A stretch of 64,000 nt of DNA, taken from Brevundimonas vesicularis. GTDB taxonomy: Bacteria > Pseudomonadota > Alphaproteobacteria > Caulobacterales > Caulobacteraceae. Location of the stretch: positions 2,108,001 to 2,172,000 of the forward strand of contig NZ_CP115671.1 in NCBI RefSeq assembly GCF_027886425.1, read 5' to 3'. Positions within the stretch are counted from its first letter, which is position 1. Each line of letters starts with the position of its first letter. Positions 44,163 through 52,221 of this stretch are shown piece after piece. A program made the translations under genes and the position numbers. Under the pieces are notes generated by a model. The model did not search any database. It worked only from the letters and a program-made list of their open reading frames with translations, and was not told the DNA's origin.

Positions 44163-46745
44163 ATGAAGTCTCCCAAACGGCCGCCGCTGAAGCTGACCGA
44201 CGACGAGGCCGTCGCGCCGGCTGATCTTTCGTCCTCAGATGAAATGCCGGTCGAGGAGGCGACAACGTCGCTCGACCCGATCTCCGAGCCTAATTTCGAG
44301 ATCGTGCAGCCGACGTTTGAGCCCCCGATGTCGGAGCGTCGTCGCCGTCGCCTGCTGGAAGAGCAACGGCAGGCCGAGGAACGCGCCCTTGCCGCCGAAC
44401 GGGGCGCCGCCCCCGTCAATGCGAAACCGACACCAGAGACTCCTGTCGACATGGCCGTCGCCGCCGGTCAGCCGCCCGCGCCGTTCGAGCTGTCCAAACC
44501 GCCGGCTGTGAAGACCGTTCAAGCCAAGGCCCAGCCCGAGCCGTCCGGGCGCCACGCCTATTTGATCGCAGGCGTCGCCTCCGCCCTGTGGATCGGCGGC
44601 GTCGCGTCCTGGGCCGCATATGAGTTCGGCGCCGGCGGGGCCGAACTGGACCCGCTGCGGATCGCCATCTACGCCCTGATCGCCCTGGCCCCTGCGGGCC
44701 TGGCCATCATGCTGGCCCATGCCGTCCGACAGGGCGCCGGTCTGGCCGCAGAGACGCGTCGCGCCCGCCAACTGGCCGAGGCCCTGGTGGCCCCGACAGC
44801 CCTGGCCGCCCAGCAGACCGGCGAGGTGCTTCAGTCGCTGCGCTCCGACATCGATCACGCCACTCTGGCGGCGGAACGCGCACGCAACGACATGGCCCTA
44901 CTTCGAGAGGCGCTGGCCCAGGAGACAACGCGCCTGAACGAGGCGGCCGAGAACGCCGGCCGCACTGCGCGTCGTCTCACGGAAAACCTAGGCCGCGAGC
45001 GCGACCAGATGCAGACTCTGGGCATCCATCTGGATACGCAGGCGTCGGGCGTCATCGACGCTGTAGAGCGTCAGTCGCGAATGGTCGCCGACGCCTCTGA
45101 TTTGGCTCAGGCGCAGCTTCGTGAAGCGGAGGCCGCCCTCGCCGCGCGCGCCGCCGACCTCGCCGCCGCCGCAGGCGAAGCCCAGGACGCCGCCCGCGTG
45201 GCGTCCGACGATCTGGCGCGCCAGACCATCCGACTTGAGAACGCCGGTTCGGGCGTCGCCGAGCAGATCCAGTCCGTCGAGGAAGGCCTCAGCCAGCAGC
45301 GCGCCGCCCTGGTCACCGCCGCCTACGCCCTGCGCACCGATCAGGAGGATTTTTCGGCCCAGGTCGAAAGCCAGCGCGCTCAACTGATCGAGCATCTCTC
45401 CGCCACGCGCAGCGCCGCGGGCGATCTGGATCGCACCACCCAGACCTCGGTCGAGTCCATGCGCGATCTGGTCGAGGCGGCCACCGACCAGTTCCGCGCT
45501 CTCGTCGACATGTCGCAACGCGAGGCCGACGGCTTCGACTCCGCCACCAAGCTCGCCCTCGACCGCTTCGAGGCCCTGGCGGCCGAGGCTCGCGACGCCC
45601 TCATGGAAGAGACACGCCGCGCTCTGGAGCAGATGCGCGCCACGGCCGAGGATTCTCGCGCCGCCGCCGCCGACGCCGCCGAACAGGCGCGTCTGCGCAC
45701 CGACCGCCTGGGCGAATCCTTGTTCGACGCGGCCCAAAAGGCCGACACCGCCGCCGACGCCCGCATCGCCGACGCCCGCCGCATCGTCACCGAAACGTCC
45801 GGCTTGGTCGAAGAGACCGGCGAGCGGATGGTCAGCCGCCTGGAAACCCTGGTGGCACGTCTCAACAGCGCCTTGTCAGAAATCGACACCGCCGTCGCCG
45901 ACATCGACGAGCGCGCTGCGCGCCTGCCTCAGGAAGCTCGCGCTCGCGCCGACGCCGTGCGCGCCACGGTCGAGGAAGGCCTGGCCTCCCTTTCCGCCGC
46001 CTCGCGCAAGGCGGCCGAGGACACCGAGGCGCTGGATGTCGGCTTCCAGGATCGCGTGCGCCGAAACTACGACATGCTGACCGAGGCCGTGCGTCTGATG
46101 GGCGTGGTGTCGGGCGATACGACGCCGGCGCGTCGTCGCGAGCCGGCCGCAGAGATCGAAGCCCGGCCCGAACCTCGTCCCGAGCGCCGGACCGATCGCC
46201 CAACGCCTCCTGCCACGCCGCCCGTCGAAGAGCGGCGATTCGGTCTACGCAGTCGCCTGCGGCTCGAGCCTGCAGAGACGCCCCCGCCGGCGACGGACAA
46301 GGGCCTGGATTGGAGCGATCTGATCGACGGCGACGACGACAACGAGGCGCCGCTGGAGTTGGACACGCCCTCCCCTTCGCCTGCCGAGGCCGAAGCCCTG
46401 TCCGACCGGGTCGCCGCCGCCATTCGGCGCATGGGGGTCGATCCCAACGCCCTTCTGCCTCGTTCTCGCGTCGAAGAGGCCGCCCGCGCCTTCAGCAATG
46501 GCGACCCCGACGCCGCGCGTCAGATCGTGCGTCGCGTCGCGCCGGCCGCTGTCCGCAGCGTGTCTCGCCGTGTCCTCAGCGACGCCGAACTGCGCGCCGA
46601 CGCCGAACGCTATGTCCGCAACTTCGCGGTCATGCTGAACGCTTCCGCCCGCGCTGGAGACAGCGCAGCGGTTCAGTCCAGCCTGGCCTCGGACAGTGGT
46701 CGCGCCTTCATGTTGCTGGATGCGGCGGTCGGCGACCTGGGCTAA
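44163..46745 (+). CDS. tipN: TipN-like polarity protein (two membrane spans, giant coiled coil)
   Basis: This 860-residue protein has an acidic, Pro-rich cytosolic head (1-130) and two membrane spans (about 133-154 and 167-188). A continuous Ala/Glu/Arg coiled coil follows from about 195 to 660, then a Pro-rich linker and a conserved helical end (RNFAVMLNASARAGDSAAVQSS). This plan and length match Caulobacter TipN, the new-pole landmark that positions the flagellum and helps chromosome segregation. Identity is by architecture and style, not by search; another coiled-coil polarity factor is the alternative. No strong ribosome-binding site is visible. Confidence 0.65.
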   Translation: MKSPKRPPLKLTDDEAVAPADLSSSDEMPVEEATTSLDPISEPNFEIVQPTFEPPMSERRRRRLLEEQRQAEERALAAERGAAPVNAKPTPETPVDMAVAAGQPPAPFELSKPPAVKTVQAKAQPEPSGRHAYLIAGVASALWIGGVASWAAYEFGAGGAELDPLRIAIYALIALAPAGLAIMLAHAVRQGAGLAAETRRARQLAEALVAPTALAAQQTGEVLQSLRSDIDHATLAAERARNDMALLREALAQETTRLNEAAENAGRTARRLTENLGRERDQMQTLGIHLDTQASGVIDAVERQSRMVADASDLAQAQLREAEAALAARAADLAAAAGEAQDAARVASDDLARQTIRLENAGSGVAEQIQSVEEGLSQQRAALVTAAYALRTDQEDFSAQVESQRAQLIEHLSATRSAAGDLDRTTQTSVESMRDLVEAATDQFRALVDMSQREADGFDSATKLALDRFEALAAEARDALMEETRRALEQMRATAEDSRAAAADAAEQARLRTDRLGESLFDAAQKADTAADARIADARRIVTETSGLVEETGERMVSRLETLVARLNSALSEIDTAVADIDERAARLPQEARARADAVRATVEEGLASLSAASRKAAEDTEALDVGFQDRVRRNYDMLTEAVRLMGVVSGDTTPARRREPAAEIEARPEPRPERRTDRPTPPATPPVEERRFGLRSRLRLEPAETPPPATDKGLDWSDLIDGDDDNEAPLELDTPSPSPAEAEALSDRVAAAIRRMGVDPNALLPRSRVEEAARAFSNGDPDAARQIVRRVAPAAVRSVSRRVLSDAELRADAERYVRNFAVMLNASARAGDSAAVQSSLASDSGRAFMLLDAAVGDLG

Positions 46746-46805
46746 GACTTTTGCGGACTTGACGGCGTCCGGAAGTTACAGCCTCTTGCACGTCACCGAA
46801 CTGTC

Positions 46806-47423
46806 ATGGATGGGGCTATGGCTGGCACGATGAACCAAATCGACAGTCGTGCCAGTGGTGATCGCCGCCCTGGCATCATCATCTGCGCCTATGACGGCGA
46901 CGATGACGGGTGGGATTTGGTCGAGGATCTGTCGGGCGAAATCTGGAGCCCCAGCGGGGCCCGCGCTGTGCCTATCGCCGCCGCCGATCCCGACGAACTG
47001 GCCTCGACCCTGGCCGCCCGTCTCGGCAGCGGGGAATGCCGGGCCGTCCTCCTGGTCGGACGCACGCAAAAGGGCGCAGGCTTCCGGGTCCAGATGCGCG
47101 CGGAAAACCGCACTCTCGACTACAAGCACCGCCTGTCCAGCACCGGGCCGGGCGTGGCCCGCACCACGGCGCCCGTCGCCGACATGGTTCGCGCCCTGAC
47201 CGCAGCCGGGCTGCAAGCCGACGCCTCGTCCGACATCGAGGAGGACGCCGGCTCTTACCTGCTCTACCGCGTGCTCTCGGACCTTCCGGATGGGCCGCTG
47301 ACGCCATCGATCGGCCTGCTACGCGCGCCCGCCCCCGCCAACGAAGCGGCGGTGCGCAAGGGCGTCAAGGCCGCCGCCTCGGCCATGGCCAGCCACCTGA
47401 CGCCGCTGCCGCGCGCCGGTTAA
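46806..47423 (+). CDS. Uncharacterised protein, possibly a degenerate pyroglutamyl-peptidase-like fold
   Basis: This 205-residue soluble protein has the strand-helix plan of a C15-like domain. Segments such as VLLVGRTQKGAGFRVQMRAENRTLD and EDAGSYLLYRVLSDL recall the pyroglutamyl peptidase pattern (xERxAxNxxD; AGxxxCNxxxY), but the catalytic Cys is missing, so it would be a pseudoenzyme. The likeness is weak. Starts at 46806, 46818 or 46830 are possible; the second has GGATGGGG just before it. It follows the TipN-like gene by 60 bases and may be co-transcribed. Confidence 0.65.
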   Translation: MDGAMAGTMNQIDSRASGDRRPGIIICAYDGDDDGWDLVEDLSGEIWSPSGARAVPIAAADPDELASTLAARLGSGECRAVLLVGRTQKGAGFRVQMRAENRTLDYKHRLSSTGPGVARTTAPVADMVRALTAAGLQADASSDIEEDAGSYLLYRVLSDLPDGPLTPSIGLLRAPAPANEAAVRKGVKAAASAMASHLTPLPRAG

Positions 47424-47471
47424 CCTTCCTGGGTCGCAGACATCGGCGAACTGGCGGTTTAGGGTTTCGAA

Positions 47472-47834
47472 ATGACAGTGAGTCGCAACCTGATCATCTT
47501 CGCCGCATTGAGCGGCGCCTTGGCCGTGGCGCTGGGCGCCTTCGCCGCGCACGGCGCCGGGCCGCAGATTAAGACCCTGCTGACCACCGGCGCCCAATAT
47601 CAGGTCGTCCATGCGGTCTTCGCCTTCACCTGCGCCCAATGGACCGGTGGCGGCGGGCTGGCGCGGCTTGCGGGCTGGCTCGGATCGATCGGCGGCCTGA
47701 TCTTCTGCCTCGCCCTGGCGGCGATCGCGTTTCTCGGTGTGCCGGCGTTCGGCGCCGTGGCCCCGATCGGCGGCCTGTTGATGATCGCCGGCTGGCTCTG
47801 CCTGGCCTTTGCGGCCTTGCGTTCTCGCCCCTGA
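47472..47834 (+). CDS. DUF423 family membrane protein
   Basis: This 120-residue inner-membrane protein has four hydrophobic spans and the family opening ALSGALAVALGAFAAHG, then TGAQYQVVHAVF and GAVAPIGGLLMIAGWLCLAFAAL. Members (YgdD type) are of unknown function. It is followed 26 bases on by prolyl aminopeptidase. Confidence 0.88.
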   Translation: MTVSRNLIIFAALSGALAVALGAFAAHGAGPQIKTLLTTGAQYQVVHAVFAFTCAQWTGGGGLARLAGWLGSIGGLIFCLALAAIAFLGVPAFGAVAPIGGLLMIAGWLCLAFAALRSRP

Positions 47835-47860
47835 TTCCCTCGTAGAAAGACCAAGCATCC

Positions 47861-48841
47861 ATGGCCTTCCCCACGCCCGCCGAGCCGCGTCGTGTGCTCC
47901 ACCCCGAGATCGAGGCCTATGCCTCGGGTTGGATGCCGACCGAAGGCGTGCATGAAATCTATTATGAGGAATCCGGCAATCCGCACGGCCTGCCGGTCCT
48001 GGTTCTGCACGGCGGGCCTGGCGGCGCGGTCAATCCGGGCATGCGCCGCTTCTTCGATCCCGCCGTCTATCGCATCATCATGTTCGACCAGCGCGGTTGC
48101 GGTCAGTCGCGGCCCCACGCCTCGCTGGACGACAACACGACTTGGACTTTGATCGACGATATTGAGCGTCTGCGCGCCCTGTGCGGCGTCGACAAATGGG
48201 TCGTGTTCGGCGGGTCCTGGGGTTCGACCCTGTCAATGGCCTATGCCATCACCCATCCTGAGCGGGTCATCGCGCTCTTGCTACGCGGCATCTTTCTGCT
48301 GACGAAGAAGGAGTTGCACTGGTTCTATCAGGACGGCGCCTCGATGATCTTCCCAGACGCCTGGGAACGCTTCATCGCCCCCATCCCCGAGGCCGAGCGC
48401 GGCGACCTTATGGCCGCCTATTACAAGCGGCTGATCGGCGATGACGTCGCCGAGCGCGAACGGTGCGCCGTCGCCTGGTCCAGTTGGGAGGGCGAAACTG
48501 TTAGCGTCGAGGGTCCCAACGCCCGCCCGGACAAGTTCGCCGAGCCCGACTTCGCCGTCGCCTTCGCGCGGATCGAGAACTGGTTCTTCACCAACGCCGG
48601 CTTCTTCGAGGAGGACGGATGGCTGCTGAAGAATGTGGACCGGATGCGGCATATCCCGTGCTGGATCGCGCAGGGCCGATTCGACGTGGTGACGCCGATT
48701 TCAGGCGCCTGGGCGCTGCATCGCGCCTGGCCCGAGGCCCATCTGGACATCGTCGGCGACGCCGGCCACGCCTCATCGGAACCGGGCATCGTCGACAGTC
48801 TGGTGCGCGCCGCTGACTGGGCCGCAAGCCTTAAGGCATGA
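47861..48841 (+). CDS. pip: Prolyl aminopeptidase
   Basis: This 326-residue alpha/beta hydrolase removes N-terminal proline from peptides. Oxyanion HGGPGG is at 50-55, MFDQRGCGQSRPH is the family signature, nucleophile S119 lies in GGSWGSTLS, the acid in GRFDVVTP and the His in GDAGHASSE. The cap domain carries the Glu residues that bind the free amino terminus. A bidirectional hairpin terminator begins 4 bases after the stop. Confidence 0.95.
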   Translation: MAFPTPAEPRRVLHPEIEAYASGWMPTEGVHEIYYEESGNPHGLPVLVLHGGPGGAVNPGMRRFFDPAVYRIIMFDQRGCGQSRPHASLDDNTTWTLIDDIERLRALCGVDKWVVFGGSWGSTLSMAYAITHPERVIALLLRGIFLLTKKELHWFYQDGASMIFPDAWERFIAPIPEAERGDLMAAYYKRLIGDDVAERERCAVAWSSWEGETVSVEGPNARPDKFAEPDFAVAFARIENWFFTNAGFFEEDGWLLKNVDRMRHIPCWIAQGRFDVVTPISGAWALHRAWPEAHLDIVGDAGHASSEPGIVDSLVRAADWAASLKA

Positions 48842-48875
48842 AAAAGCCGCCGCGCAGGCCAGCGCGGCGGCCTTT
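48841..48875. terminator. Bidirectional terminator between pip and doxX
   Basis: A 10-bp GC stem (GCCGCCGCGC, 48846-48855, with 48862-48871) has a 6-base loop. Minus-strand transcripts end in TTTTT; plus-strand transcripts get CCTTTCG. Confidence 0.8.
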
Positions 48876-48889
48876 CGATTCTGGAGAAA

Positions 48890-49288
48890 TCAGAACCGCT
48901 TTGCGGTTCGATTGTCGATGCTCCACGCGCCTGGGCCGGCGGTGAAGATGTACAGGAAGATGAAGCAGTACAGGATGGCCGTGTCGCCGCCGTTCACCGC
49001 CGGATAGGGGCTGCTGGGGAAGTGGAACATCCAGTACGCCACAGCCATTTGGCCCGAGGCGATGAAGGCGGCCGGACGCGTGAACAGGCCCAGGATCAGC
49101 ATCAGGCCCGTGATCAGCTCGATCACGCCGCCGATGCCGAACAACGACATCAGCTCTTGCTGACCGGGCTCGGCCCCGGCCGGAAAGCCGAAGACCTTGA
49201 TGACGCCATGCGCCAGGAACAACAGGCCGGCGACGATCCTGAGCGCCGCCAAGGCGCGGGAAGACCAGCCATTCACTTGATTGAACAT
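48890..49288 (-). CDS. DoxX family membrane protein
   Basis: This 132-residue protein has four membrane spans with the DoxX/SURF4 pattern ALRIVAGLLFLAHGVIKVFG, IELITGLMLILGLFTRPAAF and VAYWMFHFP. Such proteins accompany redox stress or thiosulfate/quinone enzymes; their biochemical role is unclear. It lies downstream of pirin on the same strand, a frequent pair. Confidence 0.9.
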   Translation of the reverse strand: MFNQVNGWSSRALAALRIVAGLLFLAHGVIKVFGFPAGAEPGQQELMSLFGIGGVIELITGLMLILGLFTRPAAFIASGQMAVAYWMFHFPSSPYPAVNGGDTAILYCFIFLYIFTAGPGAWSIDNRTAKRF

Positions 49289-49360
49289 TCTCTTTCCTCG
49301 CCTTTTTGATGCGTTTGTTCACGGTCGGATCGGGCCCGACCGTGAAGCTTGATCCGAAAA

Positions 49361-50059
49361 TCAGGCGGCGTCCACCAGCACGATCTCGGCGTCGGACAGC
49401 GCCTTGACCGTCACGACATCCTCCTGAGCGATGGCCGCGCCGTCGCGGGCGTTCAGCCGGACGCCGTTGACCTCGACCTCGCCCTTTGCCGGCACCAGAT
49501 AGGCCCGCCGCGCAACGCCCAGCGGATAGTCGGCGCTGTCGCCCGCCTTCAGCGTCGCCGCCACGATCCGCGCATCGGTGCGGATCGGCAGGGCTTCCGT
49601 GTCGCCTTCGAAGCCCGAGGCCAGGACTACGAATTGGCCTGACCGCTCGCCCTTGGGGAAGGGCTTGGTGCCCCAACTCGGCGCATCCCCGCGTCGGGTC
49701 GGCTCGATCCAGATCTGGAAGATCCGCGTCAGGTCCGGCTCGGCGTTGTATTCGGCGTGCCGGATGCCGGTTCCGGCGCTCATCACCTGCACATCGCCCG
49801 CGACGGTGCGGCCCTTGTTGCCCAGACTATCCTCATGGGTGATGGCCCCGTCGCGGACATAGGTGATGATTTCCATGTCGGCGTGGGGATGCGGCGGGAA
49901 GCCCGTCCCGGCGGCGATCTCGTCGTCGTTCCAGACCCGAAGATTGCCCCAGCTCATCCGCTTGGGATCATAGTAGTTGGCGAAGGAGAAGTGGTGTTTG
50001 GCGTTCAGCCAGCCGTGGTTGGCGCCGCCGAGGGTTTCAAATGGTCTGCGCTCGATCAT
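49361..50059 (-). CDS. Pirin family protein
   Basis: This 232-residue bicupin has metal ligands of the first cupin in FPPHPHADMEIITYV and MSAGTGIRHAEYN (His, His, His, Glu pattern). Pirins of this YhhW type can act as quercetin dioxygenases or as iron-redox sensors. The start MIERRPFETL has AAAGGA upstream. It is divergent from a LysR gene, with several inverted repeats between, and upstream of doxX, so LysR control is likely by inference. Confidence 0.92.
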   Translation of the reverse strand: MIERRPFETLGGANHGWLNAKHHFSFANYYDPKRMSWGNLRVWNDDEIAAGTGFPPHPHADMEIITYVRDGAITHEDSLGNKGRTVAGDVQVMSAGTGIRHAEYNAEPDLTRIFQIWIEPTRRGDAPSWGTKPFPKGERSGQFVVLASGFEGDTEALPIRTDARIVAATLKAGDSADYPLGVARRAYLVPAKGEVEVNGVRLNARDGAAIAQEDVVTVKALSDAEIVLVDAA

Positions 50060-50074
50060 CGCACTCGTCCTTTC

Positions 50075-50131
50075 GCGTCGGAACTTTCCGACGCCTTTGC
50101 TTGACGTCAAGATAGAGATCGGCGACCGATC
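50075..50131. promoter_or_regulatory. Inverted repeats in the pirin-LysR intergenic region
   Basis: Three dyads lie between the divergent starts. GCGTCGGAA-CT-TTCCGACGC (9-bp arms) is at 50075-50094, perfect palindrome CTTGACGTCAAG at 50100-50111, and GATCGG-CGA-CCGATC at 50117-50131. They are candidate LysR binding sites. Confidence 0.5.
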
Positions 50132-50179
50132 AGAAATAGAAACAACCGAAACTCATCGTTTCAGGACGCGAGGCCGCCC

Positions 50180-51106
50180 ATGTCCCGCCTGCCCGATCTG
50201 GAAGCCCTAGCCATCTTCGCCAAGGTCGCCGACAGCCAATCCTTTTCCGGCGCAGCCGAGACGCTGGGCCTATCCAAGGCCACCGTATCCAAGGCGATCA
50301 CGCGCCTGGAACAGCAACTGAAGACCACACTGCTCCACCGCACGTCGCGGCGCTTCGCCCTCACCGATGCAGGTCGCACCCTGGCCGCCCGCGCCGCCCA
50401 CATGCTGGCCGAGGCCGAGGGCGCGGTGTCGGAGGCGTTGGACATGTCCGTCACCCCGCGCGGCTTGGTGCGACTGGCGGCGCCCATGTCGTTCGGCATG
50501 GCCTATGTGGCCCCAGCCCTGCCCGAGTTCCTCGCCACTCACCCAGACGTGTCGGTCGATCTGCACCTGTCGGACGAGGTCATCGATCTGGTCGGCGGCG
50601 GCTTTGACTGCGCGCTGAGGATCGCCGCCCTGGCCGATTCCTCGTTGACGGCGCGCAAGCTGCGGCCTGTGGCCCGCGCCCTGGTGGCCTCGCCTTCCTA
50701 TCTGGATCAGCGGGGTCGCCCCACCCATCCCGACGATCTGGCTCGTCACGCCTGCCTCGGCTACGCCTACATGCCCAGTCCCGACACCTGGCGGTTCAGC
50801 AATGAGGCGGGTGAAGAAGTGGTCGTGCATCCGCGCGGGCCGCTGCGCGCCAACAACTCCGACGCTCTGACGGCGTCGTTGTGCGCGGGTCTGGGGCTAT
50901 TTCCACAGCCGGACTTCATCTATTGGAAGGACGTCGCCGATGGCCATCTCGAGACGGTGATGACCGACTGGCGGCTGCCGCCCATCGCCCTGCATCTGGT
51001 GGCGCCCAGCGGCGGACCGCGCCCGGCCAGGGTCACGGCCTTCATGGACTATCTGGCGGCGAAGTTCAGCGGACCGCTGTGGCCGGGCGATACGGTGGGG
51101 CGCTAA
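50180..51106 (+). CDS. LysR family transcriptional regulator
   Basis: This 308-residue regulator has an N-terminal winged helix (FAKVADSQSFSGAAETLGLS, KATVSKAITRLEQQL, LLHRTSRRFALTDAG) and a C-terminal periplasmic-binding-like effector domain. The linker helix and ARxLxPVARALVASPSYL segment are typical of the large AaeR/CrgA-like group. It is divergent from pirin and doxX, the usual sign of a target. Many regulators of this group respond to electrophiles or oxidants (family knowledge); the ligand here is unknown. Confidence 0.93.
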   Translation: MSRLPDLEALAIFAKVADSQSFSGAAETLGLSKATVSKAITRLEQQLKTTLLHRTSRRFALTDAGRTLAARAAHMLAEAEGAVSEALDMSVTPRGLVRLAAPMSFGMAYVAPALPEFLATHPDVSVDLHLSDEVIDLVGGGFDCALRIAALADSSLTARKLRPVARALVASPSYLDQRGRPTHPDDLARHACLGYAYMPSPDTWRFSNEAGEEVVVHPRGPLRANNSDALTASLCAGLGLFPQPDFIYWKDVADGHLETVMTDWRLPPIALHLVAPSGGPRPARVTAFMDYLAAKFSGPLWPGDTVGR

Positions 51107-51109
51107 CGC

Positions 51110-51406
51110 TCAACCGCACTTCACTTCGCGCACGATGTTGGTCGCCTCGTCATAGACGAAGTTCACCCGATTCTCGCGATAGTCCATGGTCGCGGCGCAG
51201 GTGGTGCACAGCACACGGAAGGTCTGGCCGGCGGGCGCGGTCGGGATGGTCGAACGGTTGCGGCCGACATAACTCTGATAATCCGAAACCTTGCACGCCT
51301 TGAAGGCGGTGTCCGATCCGGGCGCAGGCTCGGCGGTGTGGACCGGCGCGCAGGCTGACACGGCCAAGGCTCCAGCGGCCAACAGGGTGCTCACGATGAT
51401 CTTCAT
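51110..51406 (-). CDS. I78-type peptidase-inhibitor-like lipoprotein
   Basis: This 98-residue protein has a lipobox signal (AAGALAVSAC). It carries the inhibitor I78 pattern: YVGRNRSTIP, then FRVLCTTCAATMDYRENRVNFVYDE, and a final VREVKCG. The family includes small serine-protease inhibitors from fungi and many uncharacterised bacterial lipoproteins. Extra Cys residues (CTTC and the terminal KCG) could form disulphides. It is next to a second protein of the same kind, probably by duplication. Confidence 0.8.
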   Translation of the reverse strand: MKIIVSTLLAAGALAVSACAPVHTAEPAPGSDTAFKACKVSDYQSYVGRNRSTIPTAPAGQTFRVLCTTCAATMDYRENRVNFVYDEATNIVREVKCG

Positions 51407-51427
51407 GGTCGTCTCCTTGCGTCTGGG

Positions 51428-51784
51428 TCAGCCGCAGCGGACCTGTTCAATGATGCCGGTCTGTTCGTTGTAGAAGATGTTCAGACGATAGGCGGAGAAG
51501 TCCTGCGTCACCGGGCAGGTGGTGCAGGTGACACGCCGATTAACGACGTCCACGGGCACGGGGATTTCGGTCCGGGACTTGCCCACCAGATACTGCATCT
51601 CGCCGGCCTTGCAGACGTCCTCGGTCTGCCCGGTCGGCATCCGGCTGCCGACGGGCGGATTCAACTGGGCCTGCTCGACCGCACGCGGCGCGGGCGCCTC
51701 AGAAACCGGCGTCGAACAGCCGGCCAGCAGAACCAGTCCGATCAGGCCGCCTTTTCCCAGCGCCCTTCGTCCGTTTGACGCCAA
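51428..51784 (-). CDS. Second I78-type lipoprotein
   Basis: This 118-residue protein starts at TTG (51784), inside the end of holC (43-base overlap). The resulting signal peptide is good: MASNGRRALGKGG, hydrophobic LIGLVLLAGC with lipobox Cys. The mature part mirrors its neighbour: YLVGKSRTEIPVPVD, VTCTTCPVTQDFSAYRLNIFYNEQ and IEQVRCG. No ATG or GTG gives a plausible signal, so the TTG is chosen. The shared CTTC and terminal RCG mark the pair as paralogues. Confidence 0.75.
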   Translation of the reverse strand: MASNGRRALGKGGLIGLVLLAGCSTPVSEAPAPRAVEQAQLNPPVGSRMPTGQTEDVCKAGEMQYLVGKSRTEIPVPVDVVNRRVTCTTCPVTQDFSAYRLNIFYNEQTGIIEQVRCG

Positions 51785-52200
51785 TAGGCCAGGTTCGCGC
51801 CCTGCCCCTTCAGCGCCTTCCAGCGTCCCCGCGCGTGTTGCAAAGCCGGCTCGTCGCGACCGTCGAAAATAATGAAGCATCTTTCGAACCCTTCCGTCCC
51901 GCCCAGTTCTGCGTCGTCGACTATGAACAGCGCCTGAGCGCCGTTCAGGTTCTCGCCCGTCTCGCTCAACAGCACAGGCTGACGCTCGGCATGGGGCTGA
52001 TAGGCCCGGCCGTGCGGCAGGAAGCTGTCATCGCGAAACGTCCACAGCGTCTCGTCGACCTCATCCAGTCGATGCGAATGCGACGATTTGATCATGGCCC
52101 GCCAGCCCCGCTCGATCGTCTTTTCGAGCAGGGTTGGCAGCACCTGATCCAGCGATGAACGCTCCAGGTGATAGAACCAGATTTCGGGCTTGTCGCTCAC
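51742..52200 (-). CDS. holC: DNA polymerase III subunit chi
   Basis: This 152-residue clamp-loader accessory links DNA polymerase III to SSB. Family features: EIWFYHLERSSLDQVLPTLLEKTIERGWR, LDEVDETLWTFRDDSFLPHG, ALFIVDDAE and FDGRDEPALQHARGRWKAL. The start is GTG at 52200 with GGGAGG 9 bases upstream. It follows pepA by 21 bases, the standard pepA-holC order in alphaproteobacteria. Confidence 0.95.
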   Translation of the reverse strand: MSDKPEIWFYHLERSSLDQVLPTLLEKTIERGWRAMIKSSHSHRLDEVDETLWTFRDDSFLPHGRAYQPHAERQPVLLSETGENLNGAQALFIVDDAELGGTEGFERCFIIFDGRDEPALQHARGRWKALKGQGANLAYWRQTDEGRWEKAA

Positions 52201-52221
52201 CCGGCTCTACCTCCCGACCGA

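Noticed and set aside
49318..49346. 11-bp hairpin between pirin and doxX
   Set aside because: Read on the minus strand it lacks a U tract (tail CAAACG), so it is not called a terminator. It may only modulate read-through.
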